Below are positions 1 to 7,951 of a stretch of 8,819 bases of DNA, piece by piece; within the stretch, counting starts at the first letter, position 1; every line of letters starts with the position of its first letter. This DNA is from Bacteroidota bacterium (GTDB taxonomy: Bacteria > Bacteroidota > Bacteroidia > Flavobacteriales > Flavobacteriaceae). The translations under genes and the position numbers were made by a program. The notes below the pieces were generated by a model. It was not told the DNA's origin and did no database searches. It saw nothing but the letters and a program-made list of their open reading frames with translations. Where the stretch lies: assembly GCA_021793535.1 (NCBI GenBank), contig JAJYSO010000046.1:1-8819 (forward strand), written 5' to 3'.

Positions 1-1118
1 GTGTGGAATTATATGGCTTGGGCCATCCTTATCAAGGGATTGTGCACGTAATCGGCCCAGAATTGGGAATTACCCTTCCCGGACAGACCATTGTCTGTGG
101 GGACAGCCATACCTCAACCCACGGCGCTTTTGGAGCCATCGCTTTTGGAATTGGCACCTCGCAAGTGGAACAAGTACTGGCCTCTCAATGTACGCTGCAG
201 TACAAGCCCAAGAAAATGAAAATTTTGGTCAATGGGAAATTAGGCAAAGGAGTAGTGGCCAAAGACATTATTCTGCATATCATATCCGAGATATCGGCCT
301 CTGGAGCCACCGGATACTTTGTCGAGTACGATGGAGATACCATTCATAACCTCAGCATGGAAGGTCGTATGACCATCTGTAACATGAGTATCGAAATGGG
401 TGCTCGTGGCGGGATGATCGCCCCGGATCAAATCACCTACGACTATATCAAAGGCCGCAAATTCGCACCCAAAGGCGAAGAATGGGACAAGGCCCTTGCC
501 TATTGGAAAACCCTGTATTCGGATAAAGATGCACCATTCGACAAGGTGCTGACTTTTGATGCTGCCGAGATCGAACCCATGATCACCTATGGTACCAATC
601 CGGGAATGGGAATGGGAATCACCAAACAAATCCCCAAAATAGAGAGCATTCCCCAAAAAGAACAACACTCTTTTCAGAAAGCCTTGGACTATATGGCCGT
701 TAAAGACGGACAAAGTTTACTGAATAAAAAAGTAGACTACGTATTTTTCGGAAGTTGTACCAATGCTCGGATTGAAGATTTACGGGCAGTTGCCGAATTC
801 ATCAAAGGCAAGAAAAAAGCAGATGACGTAGAAGTTTGGGTCGTTCCCGGTTCCACACAAGTGGCCAAACAGGCCCAAGAAGAAGGCCTAGTCGAGATCT
901 TCAGCGCGGCGGGTATTCCGGTGCGCGGGGCCGGTTGTTCGGCTTGCTTGGGAATGAACGAGGATAAAATCCCGGCCGGAAAATACTGTGTCTCCACTTC
1001 CAATCGGAATTTCGAAGGCCGACAAGGTCCCAGATCCAGAACCTTTCTGGCCAGCCCGCTTACTGCGGCAGCGGCAGCCCTTACCGGTCGTATCGTAGAT
1101 GTGAGAGAATATTTATAA
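1..1118 (+). CDS. leuC: 3-isopropylmalate dehydratase large subunit, 5'-truncated by window edge
   Basis: Large subunit of isopropylmalate isomerase, which with LeuD interconverts 2- and 3-isopropylmalate in leucine synthesis (cytoplasmic, aconitase family). The frame is open to the left edge. The GTG at position 3 is an internal valine, not the start, because the protein begins mid-domain at the HPYQGIVHV block. The three [4Fe-4S] cysteine codons are visible: Cys in GSCTN (756-758) and the CxxC pair in GCSACLG (936-938 and 945-947). Numbered from position 3 these are residues 252, 312 and 315, the same spacing as E. coli Cys347/407/410, so about 95 N-terminal residues lie outside the window and the full length would be about 466. 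Other family blocks seen are CGDSHTSTHGAFG near the start and EGRQGPRSRTFLASP near the end. The stop is TAA at 1116-1118, and leuD follows after 25 bases, so the two subunits are surely co-transcribed. Confidence 0.97.
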   Translation, partial: VELYGLGHPYQGIVHVIGPELGITLPGQTIVCGDSHTSTHGAFGAIAFGIGTSQVEQVLASQCTLQYKPKKMKILVNGKLGKGVVAKDIILHIISEISASGATGYFVEYDGDTIHNLSMEGRMTICNMSIEMGARGGMIAPDQITYDYIKGRKFAPKGEEWDKALAYWKTLYSDKDAPFDKVLTFDAAEIEPMITYGTNPGMGMGITKQIPKIESIPQKEQHSFQKALDYMAVKDGQSLLNKKVDYVFFGSCTNARIEDLRAVAEFIKGKKKADDVEVWVVPGSTQVAKQAQEEGLVEIFSAAGIPVRGAGCSACLGMNEDKIPAGKYCVSTSNRNFEGRQGPRSRTFLASPLTAAAAALTGRIVDVREYL

Positions 1119-1143
1119 ACCCTTAGACAACCGTTATACTCCA

Positions 1144-1740
1144 GTGAAAACATTTAAAAAAATTACTTCGACAGTCGTTCCGCTTCAAGAAGAGAACGTA
1201 GATACCGACCAAATCATTCCGGCTCGTTTCTTAAAAGCCACCACACGAGAGGGATTCGGAAAAAACCTCTTCAGAGATTGGCGTTATAAGGACGATGACG
1301 AACAAAAGCCCAAAAAAGATTTCGTCTTAAACAATCCAAAGTACACCGGTGAAATTTTGGTTGCGGGAAAAAACTTCGGATGCGGGTCTTCCCGTGAACA
1401 TGCGGCATGGGCACTAGTTGACTACGGATTTAGAGTGGTGGTCAGCAGCTTTTTTGCTGATATCTTTAAAAATAATGCCCTCAACAATCTCCTTCTTCCC
1501 ATCAAAGTCTCGGATGACTTCTTGGATGAAATTTTCGAGTGGGCACAAAAGGACAACCACACCCAACTCCACGTCGATCTCGATAAGCAAACCATAACGA
1601 TTCTGGCCACCCAAAGGACAGAAGCTTTTGAAATTGGGGCCTATAAAAAGGAATGCTTGATGAACGGATATGACGACATCGATTATTTATTGAACCAAAT
1701 GGATCAAATTGAGGCTTTTGAAGCCCAATACAAATCTTAA
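1144..1740 (+). CDS. leuD: 3-isopropylmalate dehydratase small subunit
   Basis: Small (swivel-domain) subunit that completes isopropylmalate isomerase with LeuC. The 198-residue product is close to the usual length of about 200. Diagnostic blocks are VDTDQIIPARFL (about residues 19-30), the substrate-binding loop FGCGSSREHAAWAL (Cys80, Ser82, Ser83, Arg84) and the C-terminal KKECLMNGYDDIDY segment. The GTG start at 1144 is chosen because the family N-terminus (basic residues, then the VVPL strand and VDTD) fits it and no ATG is available in frame between the end of leuC and this motif. No Shine-Dalgarno-like sequence is evident before it. It lies 25 bases after leuC and 12 bases before leuB, in a leuCDB operon. 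Its stop is in the same frame as leuB, separated only by the TAA and four codons. Confidence 0.97.
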   Translation: MKTFKKITSTVVPLQEENVDTDQIIPARFLKATTREGFGKNLFRDWRYKDDDEQKPKKDFVLNNPKYTGEILVAGKNFGCGSSREHAAWALVDYGFRVVVSSFFADIFKNNALNNLLLPIKVSDDFLDEIFEWAQKDNHTQLHVDLDKQTITILATQRTEAFEIGAYKKECLMNGYDDIDYLLNQMDQIEAFEAQYKS

Positions 1741-1752
1741 AAAAACACTAAT

Positions 1753-2823
1753 TTGGAAAAGAAAATTCTTGTTATTCCCGGCGATGGGATTGGTCAGGAA
1801 GTGACCACCTGGGGGAAAAAAGTACTGGAAGCAACCGCTAAAAAATACCAGCATCAATTTCATTTTGACCAAGCCCTTATGGGGCACGTGGCCATTGAAG
1901 CGACCGGGAACCCGCTTCCCGAGCAAACGCTCTCCAAAGCAAAAGACAGCGATGCCATACTCTTTGGAGCGATTGGACATGCCAAATACGACAATGATCC
2001 CTCGCTCAAGGTACGCCCCGAGCAAGGGCTTTTAAAAATGCGAAAAAGCCTAGGCCTGTATGCCAACATCCGCCCCATTCGATTATTCGATCAACTCTTG
2101 GGTGCTTCCAGTCTCAAACCTGAAATCTTAAAAGGAGCGGACATCCTGTTTTTCAGAGAGCTGACCGGAGATGTATACTTTGGTGAAAAGTTTAAAAAAG
2201 AAGATGGAAGCTACGCCTCGGACCTGATGAACTACCATGTTTTTGAGGTGGAGCGTATCGCCAGAAAGGCATTTGAAGCAGCCAAGACCAGGCGAAAGAA
2301 ATTGTGTTCGGTGGACAAAGCCAATGTTCTGGAAACCTCACGCTTATGGCGCAATGTGGTTCAACGCATCGCCAAAGAGTACCCCGAAGTTGAAACCGAG
2401 CACATGTTCATTGACAATGCCGCCATGCAGCTGGTCAAAGACCCCAAGCGTTTTGATGTGGTGCTCACCGCGAACCTCTTCGGAGACATCCTCACCGATG
2501 AAGCCTCTCAGATTGCTGGCTCTATGGGAATGCTTGCCTCCGCCTCCATTGGCGATTCAGTAGGTTTCTATGAACCCATTCACGGCTCTGCCCACGATAT
2601 TGCCGGAAAAGGTATTGCCAATCCCCTGGCCTCCATCTTGTCGGCAGCCTTGCTTTTGGACATCTCCTTTGGCTGCAAAGAAGAAGCTGAAAATATCATT
2701 CAGGCTGTGGAAAAAACACTACAAGAAGGGTATCGCAGCATAGACATCGCCGATAAAGAGACCGCTCCGGATAAAATTTTAAAAACAGAGCAAATGGGTC
2801 AAAAAGTATTGGAATACCTCTAG
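1753..2823 (+). CDS. leuB: 3-isopropylmalate dehydrogenase
   Basis: NAD-dependent oxidative decarboxylation of 3-isopropylmalate to 4-methyl-2-oxopentanoate, the last pathway-specific step before transamination to leucine (cytoplasmic, homodimeric beta-decarboxylating dehydrogenase family). The 356 residues match the family length. Visible motifs: nucleotide-fold start VIPGDGIGQEV (about residues 7-17), substrate loop RELTGDVYFGE with Arg135 and catalytic Tyr142, VDKANVLETSRLWR with Lys189, Asp221 in IDNAAMQL, Mg-binding Asp245 and Asp249 in LFGDILTDEASQ, and the NAD-binding PIHGSAHDIAGKGIANP loop. The spacing equals that of the Thermus enzyme (Y139, K185, D217, D241, D245) plus three to four. 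The start is TTG at 1753: the first in-frame ATG lies about 43 codons on and would remove the nucleotide-binding motif, and there is no ATG upstream after the leuD stop. LeuB rather than isocitrate or tartrate dehydrogenase is favoured by the operon and the RELTGD.YFGE motif. Confidence 0.97.
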   Translation: MEKKILVIPGDGIGQEVTTWGKKVLEATAKKYQHQFHFDQALMGHVAIEATGNPLPEQTLSKAKDSDAILFGAIGHAKYDNDPSLKVRPEQGLLKMRKSLGLYANIRPIRLFDQLLGASSLKPEILKGADILFFRELTGDVYFGEKFKKEDGSYASDLMNYHVFEVERIARKAFEAAKTRRKKLCSVDKANVLETSRLWRNVVQRIAKEYPEVETEHMFIDNAAMQLVKDPKRFDVVLTANLFGDILTDEASQIAGSMGMLASASIGDSVGFYEPIHGSAHDIAGKGIANPLASILSAALLLDISFGCKEEAENIIQAVEKTLQEGYRSIDIADKETAPDKILKTEQMGQKVLEYL

Positions 2824-2841
2824 AACAAGATCGTTTTTCAA

Positions 2842-2876
2842 GCAGGGGAAGATTTCCTGCACGCCCCCGCTTTAAT
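2842..2876 (+). terminator. hairpin(s) after leuB, possible weak terminator or attenuator
   Basis: In the leuB-leuA gap, GCAGG at 2842-2846 can pair with CCTGC at 2856-2860, extended inward by two G-T pairs. Alternatively 2842-2848 (GCAGGGG) can pair with 2864-2870 (CCCCCGC) with one A-C mismatch, and this stem is followed by TTTAAT. The two folds share the left arm and exclude each other. The T-run is broken, so termination would be weak. What the sequence shows is only the complementarity; function is inference. Confidence 0.3.
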
Positions 2877-2950
2877 AAAATTTATTCGTAACTTATAGAC
2901 TTTAAAAAAGCACTTTAATTTCACATCAATCTATTCAAATACCACACAAC

Positions 2951-4465
2951 ATGAACGATAAGAACCGTGTTTATATTTTTGATACCACCCTTAGAGACGG
3001 AGAGCAAGTTCCGGGTTGCCAACTCACAACCGTTGAAAAAGTAGAAATTGCAAAAGAACTGGAATTATTGGGTGTGGATATCATCGAAGCGGGTTTTCCC
3101 ATCTCCAGCCCGGGTGATTTCAAAAGTGTAGAAGAGATTTCCAAAGCTGTTTCTTCCCCCGTCATCTGTGCCCTAACCCGTGCCAATGCAAAGGATATTG
3201 ACGCCGCCGCGGCCTCTTTAAAATACGCCAAAAGAAAACGCATTCATACGGGCATCGGGGCTTCCGATATTCACATTAAATACAAGTTCAACAGTACCCG
3301 AGACAAAATATTGGAACGGGCCGTAGATGCCGTAAAATACGCCAAAAAACAGGTGGAAGATATCGAGTTTTATGCCGAGGATGCCGGCCGTGCGGACAAC
3401 GAATATTTAGCACGGCTGATTGAAGCCGTCATTGCCGCCGGGGCAACCGTAGTCAATATCCCCGATACCAACGGCTATTGCCTTCCCGAACAATATGCCC
3501 ACAAAATAGGCTATCTGGTCAACCATGTTTCCAACATCGATCAAGCCATCATTTCGGTCCACTGTCACAATGACCTGGGATTGGCCACCGCCAACTCCTT
3601 AGCGGGTATCCAAGCCGGCGCTCGGCAAATGGAAGGTACCATCAACGGGATCGGAGAACGAGCAGGCAACACCTCCATAGAGGAAGTGAGCATGGCCTTG
3701 AAAATCCACGAAGAAACGTTGGGCCTAAAAACCAACATCGACTCCAAGAGATTCTATAACCTCAGTGGGTTAGTCGCTCAACGAATGAACATGCCGGTGC
3801 AAGCCAACAAAGCCATTATCGGTCGCAATGCTTTTGCGCACAGCTCAGGCATCCATCAAGACGGGGTGCTAAAGAATAAAGAAAATTACCAAATCATGAA
3901 CCCCGAAGATGTCGGTTTCCCCTCGCACTCCATTATCCTCACGGCAAGAAGTGGGCGCCATGCGTTAAAACACCGTTTGCAGCGGCTGGGTTATCAAATT
4001 GAGAAAATTGATTTGGAGAAGACCTATGCCAATTTCTTGAACATGGCCGATCGCATCAAAGAAGTAAACGATGAAGATTTAAAAATACTAATGGGCGGCA
4101 AATTACAAGATCAACAAACGGGAACCGGAGGGGTCAAGATCAAATTGGTCCAAACCATGTCCGGAAACCCCTTACGACCTACCGCTACGGTTTGTTTAGT
4201 TATCAACGGAGAAGAAAAAGAAGCCACTTCCACTGGAAACGGACCGGTCAACGCCGCTATTAAGGCCATTAAAAAAATAGTGGGAGGCGATGTTATTTTA
4301 AAATCTTTCAACATCAATGCCATCCACGGTGGGAGTGATGACATCAGCAAAGTTAACCTGCGGGTGGAGCACGAAGGAAAAACCTACAGTGGCTTCGGTT
4401 ATCACACCGATATTGTCAACGCTTCTGTGAATGCCTATATCGACGCGTTGAACAAATTCTTGTAA
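2951..4465 (+). CDS. leuA: 2-isopropylmalate synthase
   Basis: Condenses acetyl-CoA with 2-oxoisovalerate to 2-isopropylmalate, the committed and normally leucine-inhibited step of leucine synthesis. The 504 residues fit the full-length enzyme. A catalytic TIM barrel of the HMG-CoA lyase-like family spans about residues 5-275, with DTTLRDGEQ (residues 11-19, metal ligand Asp16), HCHND (ligands His204 and His206) and GERAGNTSIEE (ligand Asn240). These are offset by exactly two from E. coli Asp14, His202, His204 and Asn238. A linker (about 290-375) contains GRNAFAHSSGIHQDG. The C-terminal regulatory (LeuA dimer) domain, about 380-504, has TGNGPVNAA near 428-436 and HTDIVNAS near 485-492, the region that binds leucine in the family. 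A citramalate synthase cannot be fully excluded by eye, since the two families are close, but position right after leuCDB favours LeuA. The ATG at 2951 has an A-rich, non-Shine-Dalgarno leader. Confidence 0.93.
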   Translation: MNDKNRVYIFDTTLRDGEQVPGCQLTTVEKVEIAKELELLGVDIIEAGFPISSPGDFKSVEEISKAVSSPVICALTRANAKDIDAAAASLKYAKRKRIHTGIGASDIHIKYKFNSTRDKILERAVDAVKYAKKQVEDIEFYAEDAGRADNEYLARLIEAVIAAGATVVNIPDTNGYCLPEQYAHKIGYLVNHVSNIDQAIISVHCHNDLGLATANSLAGIQAGARQMEGTINGIGERAGNTSIEEVSMALKIHEETLGLKTNIDSKRFYNLSGLVAQRMNMPVQANKAIIGRNAFAHSSGIHQDGVLKNKENYQIMNPEDVGFPSHSIILTARSGRHALKHRLQRLGYQIEKIDLEKTYANFLNMADRIKEVNDEDLKILMGGKLQDQQTGTGGVKIKLVQTMSGNPLRPTATVCLVINGEEKEATSTGNGPVNAAIKAIKKIVGGDVILKSFNINAIHGGSDDISKVNLRVEHEGKTYSGFGYHTDIVNASVNAYIDALNKFL

Positions 4466-4490
4466 GGCTTAACAAAATTCTATACTTTTG
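4460..4490 (+). promoter_or_regulatory. predicted Bacteroidota-type promoter for first M28 gene
   Basis: TACTTTTG at 4483-4490 is a perfect match to the -7 consensus TAnnTTTG of Bacteroidota primary sigma factor promoters. A TTG at 4460-4462, overlapping the last codons of leuA, sits 20 bases upstream, within the range reported for the -33 element. Transcription would begin near 4495, giving a 5' untranslated region of about 55 bases. This suggests the peptidase gene is transcribed separately from leuA, although no terminator is seen after leuA, so read-through could also contribute. Confidence 0.55.
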
Positions 4491-4550
4491 AAGCGTATCC
4501 GAAACTGAAATAGGCCTTTATCGGGCCACACTTTAAAATATACACACGCT

Positions 4551-6188
4551 ATGAAACGAAAAGCGCTTGCTATTCTGGCACTGGCTATGGTTGTGATTGC
4601 CTGTCAACCCAAAGAAAAAGAAAAAGATCATGATAAAGCTATAGAAGACACCTATAGACAGGCCCTTAAAGTCTTGGCTTCCGATGACTTTATGGGACGA
4701 AAACCCTTTACTAAGGGCGAGGAGCTCACCGTCAGCTACCTACAGCAACAATTCGAAGCTCTAGGAATCGAACCGGGGAATGGAGACAGCTATTTTCAGG
4801 ATGTACCCCTGGTCGATATCACCACCAAACTCCAAGACGATAAGGTAAAAGTTGAAGGCAAAAAAGGAAAACTCGAGCTGCACTCCTTGGAGGATATTGT
4901 AGTAGGGACTAAACGCGTTGTGGAAAAACAAGAGGTCAAAGCGGCTCCCGTCGTTTTTGCTGGCTTTGGGATCAACGCCCCCGAATACGATTGGAACGAT
5001 TACAAAGACTTGGATGTTAAAGGTAAAGTTGTCGTGGTCATGGTCAACGACCCTGGCTTTTACAACCCGGACCTGTTCCGCGGAAAGAACATGACCTATT
5101 ATGGCCGATGGACCTATAAATACGAAGAAGCCGCCCGTCAAGGTGCTGCAGGGGTACTCATCATCCACGCCACAGCTCCTGCTTCCTATGGTTGGGGGGT
5201 TGTGCGCTCCAGCTGGGGAGGCTCCAACTTATACCTACAAACCGAAAACGACAATGCAGATGCAGTGGCCATGGAAGGCTGGATCAGCGGTGAAGCCGCT
5301 AAAAAATTGTTTGATCTGGCCGGAGCCGATCTCGACAAATCCATTGAAAAGGCAAAAAAGCCTGGCTTTAAGGGACAGGACCTAAACCTCAAACTATCAG
5401 CCACCTTAAACAACAAACTCGATAAAAAAACATCTCGCAATGTAGTGGCTATGCTCCCGGGTACGGACTTAAAAGACGAATACGTTATTTATTCCGCACA
5501 TTGGGATCATTTTGGTGTTGGAGAGCCTGTTAAGGGCGACAGTATCTACAACGGAGCTGCCGATAATGCTTCCGGTACTGCCGGGCTATTGACCTTGGCC
5601 AAAATGTTTAAAGAAGCGCCACAAACCAAAAGATCCATCGTCTTTCTCTCCGTTACCGGAGAAGAACAAGGATTATTGGGATCAGAGTACTATACAAAAC
5701 ACCCCATCTTTCCGATAAAAAACACCGTGGCCGATATCAATATGGACGTCTTACAACCTTTTGGTAAAATGAAAGATATCTTTCTTATTGGAAAAGGCCA
5801 ATCCAATATCGATCAGTATTTGGAAAAAGTGGCCCAAGAGCAAGACCGAAAGGTACTTGAGCCCGAGGACCAAAGCAACGGTTGGTACTACCGTTCGGAC
5901 CACTTTAATTTTGCCAAGGTGGGGATTCCTACCCTCTACATTGCCAATGGAGAAGAGTCCATCGAGCATGGAAAGGAATGGGGTGCCAAACAATTGGAAG
6001 ATTACAACACCCATCGGTATCACAAACCCCAAGATGAATACTCCGACAACTGGGATGTCTCGGGTACGATGTGGGACTTGGAGCTCATCTTTAAAACCGG
6101 TACCAATTTGGCCAATACCGATGCGTTCCCAACTTGGAACGAAGGGGTGATGTACAAAAAAATTCGGGAAGAAAGCCGAAGAAAATAA
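4551..6188 (+). CDS. M28-family zinc metallopeptidase lipoprotein, upstream copy (PA-like insert)
   Basis: Predicted exported, lipid-anchored aminopeptidase-like enzyme of 545 residues. The N-terminus is a lipoprotein signal: basic MKRK, a hydrophobic stretch, and lipobox VIAC with Cys18, followed by a Lys/Glu-rich tether. Residues about 130-250 read as a protease-associated (PA)-like insert (VVFAGFGINAPEYDW, then AARQGAAGVLIIHATAP). The M28 catalytic domain occupies about 290-510. Its co-catalytic zinc ligands are recognisable as His317 (in AHWDH, with Asp319), Asp338 (AADNASG), general base Glu371 and ligand Glu372 (TGEEQGLLGS), Asp399 (INMDV) and His491 (RYHKPQDE); a YRSDHFNFAK.GIPTLYI block contributes to the substrate pocket. 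No catalytic residue is missing. Substrate is unknown; M28 members of this type are often aminopeptidases, and a nutritional or cell-envelope peptide role is inference. It has its own promoter-like element upstream, a terminator downstream, and a close paralogue next door. Confidence 0.93.
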   Translation: MKRKALAILALAMVVIACQPKEKEKDHDKAIEDTYRQALKVLASDDFMGRKPFTKGEELTVSYLQQQFEALGIEPGNGDSYFQDVPLVDITTKLQDDKVKVEGKKGKLELHSLEDIVVGTKRVVEKQEVKAAPVVFAGFGINAPEYDWNDYKDLDVKGKVVVVMVNDPGFYNPDLFRGKNMTYYGRWTYKYEEAARQGAAGVLIIHATAPASYGWGVVRSSWGGSNLYLQTENDNADAVAMEGWISGEAAKKLFDLAGADLDKSIEKAKKPGFKGQDLNLKLSATLNNKLDKKTSRNVVAMLPGTDLKDEYVIYSAHWDHFGVGEPVKGDSIYNGAADNASGTAGLLTLAKMFKEAPQTKRSIVFLSVTGEEQGLLGSEYYTKHPIFPIKNTVADINMDVLQPFGKMKDIFLIGKGQSNIDQYLEKVAQEQDRKVLEPEDQSNGWYYRSDHFNFAKVGIPTLYIANGEESIEHGKEWGAKQLEDYNTHRYHKPQDEYSDNWDVSGTMWDLELIFKTGTNLANTDAFPTWNEGVMYKKIREESRRK

Positions 6189-6211
6189 CGGTAAAAAAGA
6201 AACCAAAAACG

Positions 6212-6255
6212 AAACCTACACCGATCGTAATCCTTCGAAAAGTGTAGGTTTTTTT
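6212..6255 (+). terminator. intrinsic terminator between the two M28 genes
   Basis: A perfect 10-bp inverted repeat, AAACCTACAC (6212-6221) with GTGTAGGTTT (6242-6251), encloses a 20-base loop and runs directly into seven T residues (6249-6255). It lies 23 bases after the stop of the upstream peptidase gene. It should end most of that transcript and separate it from the downstream copy. Confidence 0.85.
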
Positions 6256-6298
6256 ACGATTATACGAGGGGTTAGCCCCATAAAAACCTGCAATCAAC

Positions 6299-7939
6299 AT
6301 GAAAAAAAACACCTTATTACTCCTCTTCGCACTAGGCCTGCTCTTCTCCTGCCAGAAAAAAGAATCGCAAACCAAAACTGAGGATGCCACCTATGAAAAG
6401 CTTTTTAGAGAGGCAGTCAGCACCTTGGCCGCCGATGAATTTATGGGAAGGAAGCCTTTTACCAAAGGAGAGGAACTGACCTTAAACTACTTAGAGGATC
6501 AATTCAAGGCCATAGGGCTAGAACCGGGAAACGGGGACAGTTATTTCCAAGAAGTCCCCATGGTTGATATTTTTTCCACCATAAAGGATGATAAAATCTC
6601 CGTAAAAGGAAAAAAGGGCTCCCTGTCCTTTACACCCTTAACGGAAATTGCAGGAGGCACCAAGCGTGTGGTCAAAACCCAAGAGATCACCGATGCGCCC
6701 ATCATCTTTGCCGGTTTTGGAATTGACGCGCCGGAATACAATTGGAATGACTTTGAAGGCGTTGATGTGAAAGGAAAGGTCATCGTGGTGCTGGTCAATG
6801 ATCCCGGGTATTACGATTCCGACCTGTTTCAGGGCAAAAACATGACCTATTACGGGCGCTGGACCTACAAATTCGAAGAAGCTGCCCGACAAGGCGCTGC
6901 CGGAGTATTGATCATCCATGCCACCGCGCCTGCCTCTTATGGTTGGGGTGTGGTTCGATCCCATTGGAGCCGCTCAAACCTCTATATGGAATCCAAAGAC
7001 GGGAACAAAGATGCTGCTGCCCTAGACGGTTGGATTTCCGCAGATGCCGCTCAAAAACTATTCGATTTTGCCGGTTTGGACTTGAACAAACTGACCGAAG
7101 AAGCCAAACAACCCGGCTTTAAAGCCGTTCCCTTAAACCTCACGTTTTCAACCACCTTGGAAAATACCATCGATCGAAAGGTTTCCAAAAACGTAGCAGC
7201 GGTACTCCCGGGAAGCGATCTGAAAGATCAATACCTCATTTATTCAGCGCACTGGGACCATTTGGGTGTCGGTGAACCCATAGACGGGGACAGTATTTAT
7301 AATGGCGCCGCCGATAACGCTTCCGGTACGGCCGGCTTATTGACCCTAGCCAAAATGTTTAAGGCAGCTCCACAAAACAAACGCTCCATTCTTTTTTTAG
7401 CCGTTACAGGAGAAGAACAAGGCCTGTTGGGCTCAGCATATTATACACAAAACCCCTTATACCCTTTATCCAAAACCGTAGCCGATATCAACATGGACGT
7501 CCTTCAACCTTTTGGAAAGATGAAGGACATCTTTCTCATTGGGATGGGCCAATCCAACATCGACAACTATCTGATTGAAGCCGCCGAAAAGGTCAATCGA
7601 AAGGTTCATGCCCCTGAAGATCAAAGTGACGGCTGGTATTACCGGTCCGATCATTTTAACTTTGCCAAAGCAGGTATTCCCACGCTGTATATTGCCAATG
7701 GGGAAGAATCCATCGAACACGGGGCTAAGTGGGGTAAAGAGCAAATAGAAGCGTACAACACCCATCGGTATCACAAACCACAAGATGAATACGCCGACGA
7801 TTGGGAGGTCTCGGGAATTCTATCCGATTTGAAGCTCCTCTACAGCGCCGGCCAAAAGCTAGCCAATACCGATGAGTTTCCCACCTGGAACGAGGGCGTA
7901 ATGTATAAAAATACCCAGGAGCAAAGCCTGCGTCAATAA
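6299..7939 (+). CDS. M28-family zinc metallopeptidase lipoprotein, downstream copy (PA-like insert)
   Basis: Paralogue of the preceding gene: 546 residues, colinear along its whole length, most positions identical. The lipoprotein signal is MKKN plus a leucine-rich core and lipobox LFSC with Cys18, then a Lys/Glu/Thr tether. The PA-like insert (about 130-250) and M28 domain are retained, with zinc and catalytic residues His318, Asp320, Asp339, Glu372, Glu373, Asp400 and His492, each shifted by one from the upstream copy. Differences concentrate in the tether, in residues about 85-110 (after the VPMVDI block), around 225-290 between the PA-like insert and the catalytic core, and in parts of the C-terminal half, while the blocks around the active site are nearly unchanged. 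Both copies therefore look functional, perhaps with different specificity or expression. The start ATG at 6299 sits 44 bases after the upstream terminator; no consensus -7 element was found in that gap. Exact substrate unknown. Confidence 0.93.
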   Translation: MKKNTLLLLFALGLLFSCQKKESQTKTEDATYEKLFREAVSTLAADEFMGRKPFTKGEELTLNYLEDQFKAIGLEPGNGDSYFQEVPMVDIFSTIKDDKISVKGKKGSLSFTPLTEIAGGTKRVVKTQEITDAPIIFAGFGIDAPEYNWNDFEGVDVKGKVIVVLVNDPGYYDSDLFQGKNMTYYGRWTYKFEEAARQGAAGVLIIHATAPASYGWGVVRSHWSRSNLYMESKDGNKDAAALDGWISADAAQKLFDFAGLDLNKLTEEAKQPGFKAVPLNLTFSTTLENTIDRKVSKNVAAVLPGSDLKDQYLIYSAHWDHLGVGEPIDGDSIYNGAADNASGTAGLLTLAKMFKAAPQNKRSILFLAVTGEEQGLLGSAYYTQNPLYPLSKTVADINMDVLQPFGKMKDIFLIGMGQSNIDNYLIEAAEKVNRKVHAPEDQSDGWYYRSDHFNFAKAGIPTLYIANGEESIEHGAKWGKEQIEAYNTHRYHKPQDEYADDWEVSGILSDLKLLYSAGQKLANTDEFPTWNEGVMYKNTQEQSLRQ

Positions 7940-7951
7940 ACTTTTATTCCC

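Noticed and set aside
3..5. GTG at position 3 as the start of leuC
   Set aside because: Comparison with the family shows about 95 residues are missing upstream; the codon is an internal valine.
240..713. Long open frame on the - strand inside leuC (157 codons), and a second at 737-1153
   Set aside because: Both lie wholly or almost wholly antisense to well-conserved leuC, have no recognisable protein features, and are the shadows expected from its codon usage.
1737..1756. Possible LeuD-LeuB fusion by read-through, since both are in the same frame 12 bases apart
   Set aside because: A clean TAA separates them, and both proteins have full-length family-typical ends. Same-frame spacing has a one-in-three chance.
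2914..2923. TAATTTCA as a -7 promoter element for leuA
   Set aside because: It lacks the final TTTG core and has no TTG at the right distance upstream, so a separate leuA promoter is not supported by sequence alone.
4513..4527. GGCC-GGCC inverted repeat after leuA as a terminator
   Set aside because: Only four base pairs, with no T-run following. It lies downstream of the predicted promoter, inside the presumed leader of the peptidase gene.
5751..6206. Open frames on both strands overlapping the 3' half of the first M28 gene (5751-6206 on -, 5788-6150 on +)
   Set aside because: They overlap the active-site region of an intact, conserved gene in other frames. Similar shadow frames occur at the matching place in the paralogue (7466-7783 on -), as expected from shared ancestry.
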